Shown in pieces: positions 61,812-64,000 of a stretch of 64,000 bases of DNA. This DNA comes from an uncultured Paracoccus sp. (lineage in GTDB: Bacteria; Pseudomonadota; Alphaproteobacteria; Rhodobacterales; Rhodobacteraceae): the NCBI RefSeq assembly GCF_947487305.1, contig NZ_CANKWH010000008.1:62001-126000 (forward strand), given 5' to 3'. The notes below the pieces were generated by a model. That model had not been told where the DNA came from and did not search any database. It saw nothing but the letters and a program-made list of their open reading frames with translations. Every line of letters begins with the position of its first letter. Position 1 is the stretch's first letter. A program made the position numbers and the translations under genes.

Positions 61812-63311
61812 TCAGTCCTCGTCCTGCCGGAACTTCGCCAGACCCTTGAAGATGAACGGCGCGATCAGGGCGATGGCGGCAATGGCGATCATGATGGCCG
61901 AGCCGGGATGCTGCAGCAGGATCATCGGGTCGCCCTGGCTCATCTGCAACGCGCGGCGCAACTGGCTGTCGGCCATCGGGCCAAGGATCAGCCCGACGAT
62001 CACCGGCGCGACCGGATAATCATAGCGTCGCATGAGGAAGCCCAGAAGACCGAAGCCCGACAGCAGCATCAGCTCGACAACCGAAGGGTTCGAGGCGATG
62101 GTGCCCATGGTCGCGAAGACCAGGATGCCGGCATAAAGCCAGGGCAGCGGGATCTTCAACAGCTGCACCCAGAGGCCGACCAGCGGCAGGTTCAGAACCA
62201 GCAGCATCACGTTGGCGATGAACAGCGAGGCGATCAGGCCCCAGACCAGATCGGCGTGTTGGACGAAAAGCAGCGGGCCGGGCTGGATGTTGTATTGCTG
62301 GAAACCCGCCAGCATCACCGCCGCCGTGGCCGAGGTCGGCAGGCCAAGCGTCAGAAGCGGCACCAGCGAGCCGGCGGCCGAGGCGTTGTTCGCCGCCTCG
62401 GGTCCGGCCACGCCCTCGATGGCGCCATGGCCGAATTCCTCGGGATGCTGCGACAGCTTGCGCTCGGTCGTGTAACTGAGGAAAGTCGGGATCTCGGCCC
62501 CACCCGCCGGCAGCGCGCCGATGGGAAAACCGATGCCCGCGCCGCGCAGCCATGGCTTCCACGAGCGCGACCAGTCCCGCTTGGTCATCCAGATCGAGCC
62601 CTTGATCGCCATGGGCTTTTCCGGTGCATAGGCATGGCGTGACGCGACATAGAGCGCCTCGCCGATGGCAAACAGACCCACGGCCAGCGTCGTGACCTCG
62701 ATCCCGTCGAAGAGGTTAGGCACGCCGAAGGCCAGCCGGGTCTGCCCGGTCAGCTGGTCGATGCCGATCAGCCCCAGCCACAGCCCGATGCCAAGGCTGG
62801 TCAAGCCGCGCAGCGGCGAGGAGCCGAAGGTCGCCGAGACGGTGACGAAGGCAATCAGCATCAGCCCGAAATAGTCCCAGGGCCCGAACTTGACCGCGAT
62901 CTTGACGAGGATCGGCGCAAGGAAGGCCAGCCCCAGCGTGGCGATCAGCGCGGCGACGAATGAACCGATGGCGGCAGTGGCCAGCGCCGGCCCGCCGCGT
63001 CCCTTGCGGGCCATCTGGTTGCCCTCGAGGGCGGTGACGACCGAGGCGGCTTCGCCCGGCGTGTTCAGAAGAATGGCCGTGGTCGAACCGCCATACATGC
63101 CGCCGTAATAGATGCCGGCGAACATGATCAGCGAGCCGCCAGGGTCCATCTTGAAAGTGACCGGCAGCAGCAGCGCAACGGTCAGTGCCGGGCCGATGCC
63201 CGGCAGCACGCCGACGGCCGTGCCCAGCATGACGCCGATGGCGGCGAAGGCCAGGTTCATCGGCTCGATGGCGGTGCCGAAGCCTTGGAGCAGGAGAAGA
63301 ACGGAATCCAT
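61812..63311 (-). CDS. tctA: Tripartite tricarboxylate transporter, large membrane subunit TctA
   Basis: The 499-residue protein has about twelve hydrophobic helices and the TctA signatures [81 protein letters not shown] and [73 protein letters not shown]. With TctB and the binding protein TctC it takes up citrate or related tricarboxylates across the inner membrane. Transcribed after tctB with a 7-bp gap. Confidence 0.95.
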   Translation of the reverse strand: MDSVLLLLQGFGTAIEPMNLAFAAIGVMLGTAVGVLPGIGPALTVALLLPVTFKMDPGGSLIMFAGIYYGGMYGGSTTAILLNTPGEAASVVTALEGNQMARKGRGGPALATAAIGSFVAALIATLGLAFLAPILVKIAVKFGPWDYFGLMLIAFVTVSATFGSSPLRGLTSLGIGLWLGLIGIDQLTGQTRLAFGVPNLFDGIEVTTLAVGLFAIGEALYVASRHAYAPEKPMAIKGSIWMTKRDWSRSWKPWLRGAGIGFPIGALPAGGAEIPTFLSYTTERKLSQHPEEFGHGAIEGVAGPEAANNASAAGSLVPLLTLGLPTSATAAVMLAGFQQYNIQPGPLLFVQHADLVWGLIASLFIANVMLLVLNLPLVGLWVQLLKIPLPWLYAGILVFATMGTIASNPSVVELMLLSGFGLLGFLMRRYDYPVAPVIVGLILGPMADSQLRRALQMSQGDPMILLQHPGSAIMIAIAAIALIAPFIFKGLAKFRQDED

Positions 63312-63318
63312 GGCGACC

Positions 63319-63789
63319 TCAGAACATCTTTTCCAGCGGCCCCATGGGCAGCGCGAGTTGCAGAAGCTTGTTGAACATCAGGAAGATCAGCGTCGAGAGG
63401 ACGAAGCCGATGATCAGGTCCACGACCAGCGCGCGGCGCCCGAAAGCGCGGGCGGTAAAGGCGAAAAGCAGGGTCGATCCGAGGATGAAGCCGAAGCCGA
63501 AGGCAATCGAGCCCATCAGCCCAAGCAGCGCCAGCCCGATCCAGGCGACCGCGCCCCAGTCGCATTCATCGGCCTCGATCCCGGGTTTCAGAGCGGTGAT
63601 CAGGTGGCCGACACCCAGCACGGCGAGGAAGGCGGCGACGAAATAGGAGGCGGCGTCGGCGCCGACGCCGTAATTCGCCGCGATGGTCATGGAGCGCGCA
63701 TCGTTCCAGGTGATCGCGGCCAGCGCGAACAGGCCGAGGCCGATGATCGCGGTCGGGCGATGCAGCCCGCTGCGTTCCGTCATGTTCAT
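63319..63789 (-). CDS. tctB: Tripartite tricarboxylate transporter, small subunit TctB
   Basis: The 156-residue protein has four hydrophobic helices, with the typical [51 protein letters not shown] start and a final [32 protein letters not shown], the usual TctB end. It stabilises TctA. I choose ATG 63789 behind GGGGGA; ATG 63804 or 63783 are possible. A hairpin lies between it and tctC. Confidence 0.88.
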   Translation of the reverse strand: MNMTERSGLHRPTAIIGLGLFALAAITWNDARSMTIAANYGVGADAASYFVAAFLAVLGVGHLITALKPGIEADECDWGAVAWIGLALLGLMGSIAFGFGFILGSTLLFAFTARAFGRRALVVDLIIGFVLSTLIFLMFNKLLQLALPMGPLEKMF

Positions 63790-63811
63790 GGATCTGTCCC
63801 CCATCGAGAAA

Positions 63812-63841
63812 GGCGGGCGGAGGATTTTCCCTCCGCCCGCC
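63812..63841 (-). terminator. Intercistronic hairpin between tctC and tctB
   Basis: A perfect 12-bp stem GGCGGGCGGAGG / CCTCCGCCCGCC with a 6-nt loop, followed on the minus strand by TTTCTC, 6 bp past the tctC stop. It may attenuate transcription, so that the binding protein is made in excess over the membrane subunits. Confidence 0.6.
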
Positions 63842-63847
63842 TTGGGA

Positions 63848-64000
63848 TCATTCGGCCAGGCCGATGGATTTCAGCACGGCATGGACGCGCTCGTTTTCGG
63901 ATTCGACGAAGGTCTTGAACTCGTCGGCCGGGGCGTAATAGTCGGTCCAGCCGCGCGCCTTGAGGATTTCCTGCCATTCAGGCGATTTCACCGTGGTCTC
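63848..64000 (-). CDS. tctC: Tripartite tricarboxylate transporter binding protein TctC (C-terminal part)
   Basis: Only the last 50 residues are in the window: SPEWQEILKARGWTDYYAPADEFKTFVESENERVHAVLKSIGLAE. The pattern matches the C-terminus of Bug/TctC periplasmic binding proteins, and the context (tctB-tctA next) confirms it. The gene continues beyond the right edge. It is the first gene of the visible tct-gntR-acn operon. Confidence 0.85.
   Translation of the reverse strand, partial: ETTVKSPEWQEILKARGWTDYYAPADEFKTFVESENERVHAVLKSIGLAE

Overview
The window looks like chromosome from a high-GC alphaproteobacterium of the Rhodobacterales, most likely Paracoccus or a close relative. The evidence is the gene set: a GcrA cell-cycle regulator, a short alphaproteobacterial HprK with RapZ, a mannose-type EIIA and HPr, split mnmD, hslO-Nudix-cca, PhoX, a DUF475/TerC protein and a Hint_2 protein. 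Coding is dense, there are many 1-4 bp start/stop overlaps, and third codon positions are GC-rich. No phage, insertion sequence, plasmid functions, rRNA or CRISPR array was found. Genus assignment is inference.

Layout. 1-6.7 kb: 3' part of a DUF4202 gene, an FAD oxidoreductase head-to-head with mnmD, a rhomboid protease, gabT, an ABC-2 exporter pair and an HdeD-like membrane protein. 6.7-11.4 kb: a secreted ClpP-fold-like protein, rimO, a sulfotransferase and ettA. 11.4-14.4 kb: an AT-richer orphan gene, repeat-containing non-coding DNA, an outer-membrane barrel protein, a small secreted protein, a DsbA-type thioredoxin and an HNH protein. 14.4-24.3 kb: acyl-CoA synthetase, BON-LysM protein, CAP lipoprotein, ABC exporter, MTA/SAH nucleosidase, a YcaQ-type glycosylase directly behind tRNA-Leu(UAA), arginase and metG. 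24.3-28.0 kb: Hint protein, nudC, ynfA, gcrA. 28.1-33.7 kb: orphan ABC-2 permease, argD, a cobalt-type nitrile hydratase cassette (alpha, beta, accessory), argF and an APH(6)-like kinase. 33.8-42.4 kb: PhoX, an RTX family I.3 lipase, pckA, and divergently hprK-rapZ-EIIA-ptsH-tetR. 42.5-52.0 kb: L,D-transpeptidase, RlmD-like RNA methyltransferase, DoxX, the overlapping hslO-Nudix-cca-ABC chain, another Nudix, a response regulator/PP2C phosphatase divergent from an Hpt protein. 52-58.3 kb: ilvA, argG, DUF488, a Tudor-like small protein, moaB, a tandem universal stress protein and DUF475. 58.3-64 kb: a tricarboxylate locus, transcribed tctC(partial)-tctB-tctA-gntR-acnA.

How genes work together. 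Arginine metabolism is represented by argD, argF, argG and arginase. Carbon regulation is represented by pckA facing a PTS-type phosphorelay with no sugar permease. The final locus couples a tripartite tricarboxylate transporter to a dedicated aconitase under a GntR-family regulator that appears to carry two winged-helix domains.

The most interesting loci are the nitrile hydratase cassette between argD and argF, the double-HTH GntR regulator with its tct-acn operon and intercistronic hairpin, the tRNA-Leu/ycaQ junction, the TTAACC triplet ahead of the Hint gene, the AT-rich orphan gene near 11.5 kb, and a small-palindrome repeat family present at 21.5 and 31.9 kb. I did not find a clear-cut new multi-gene system. 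Start codons were chosen from Shine-Dalgarno spacing and codon use, and several are uncertain as noted.
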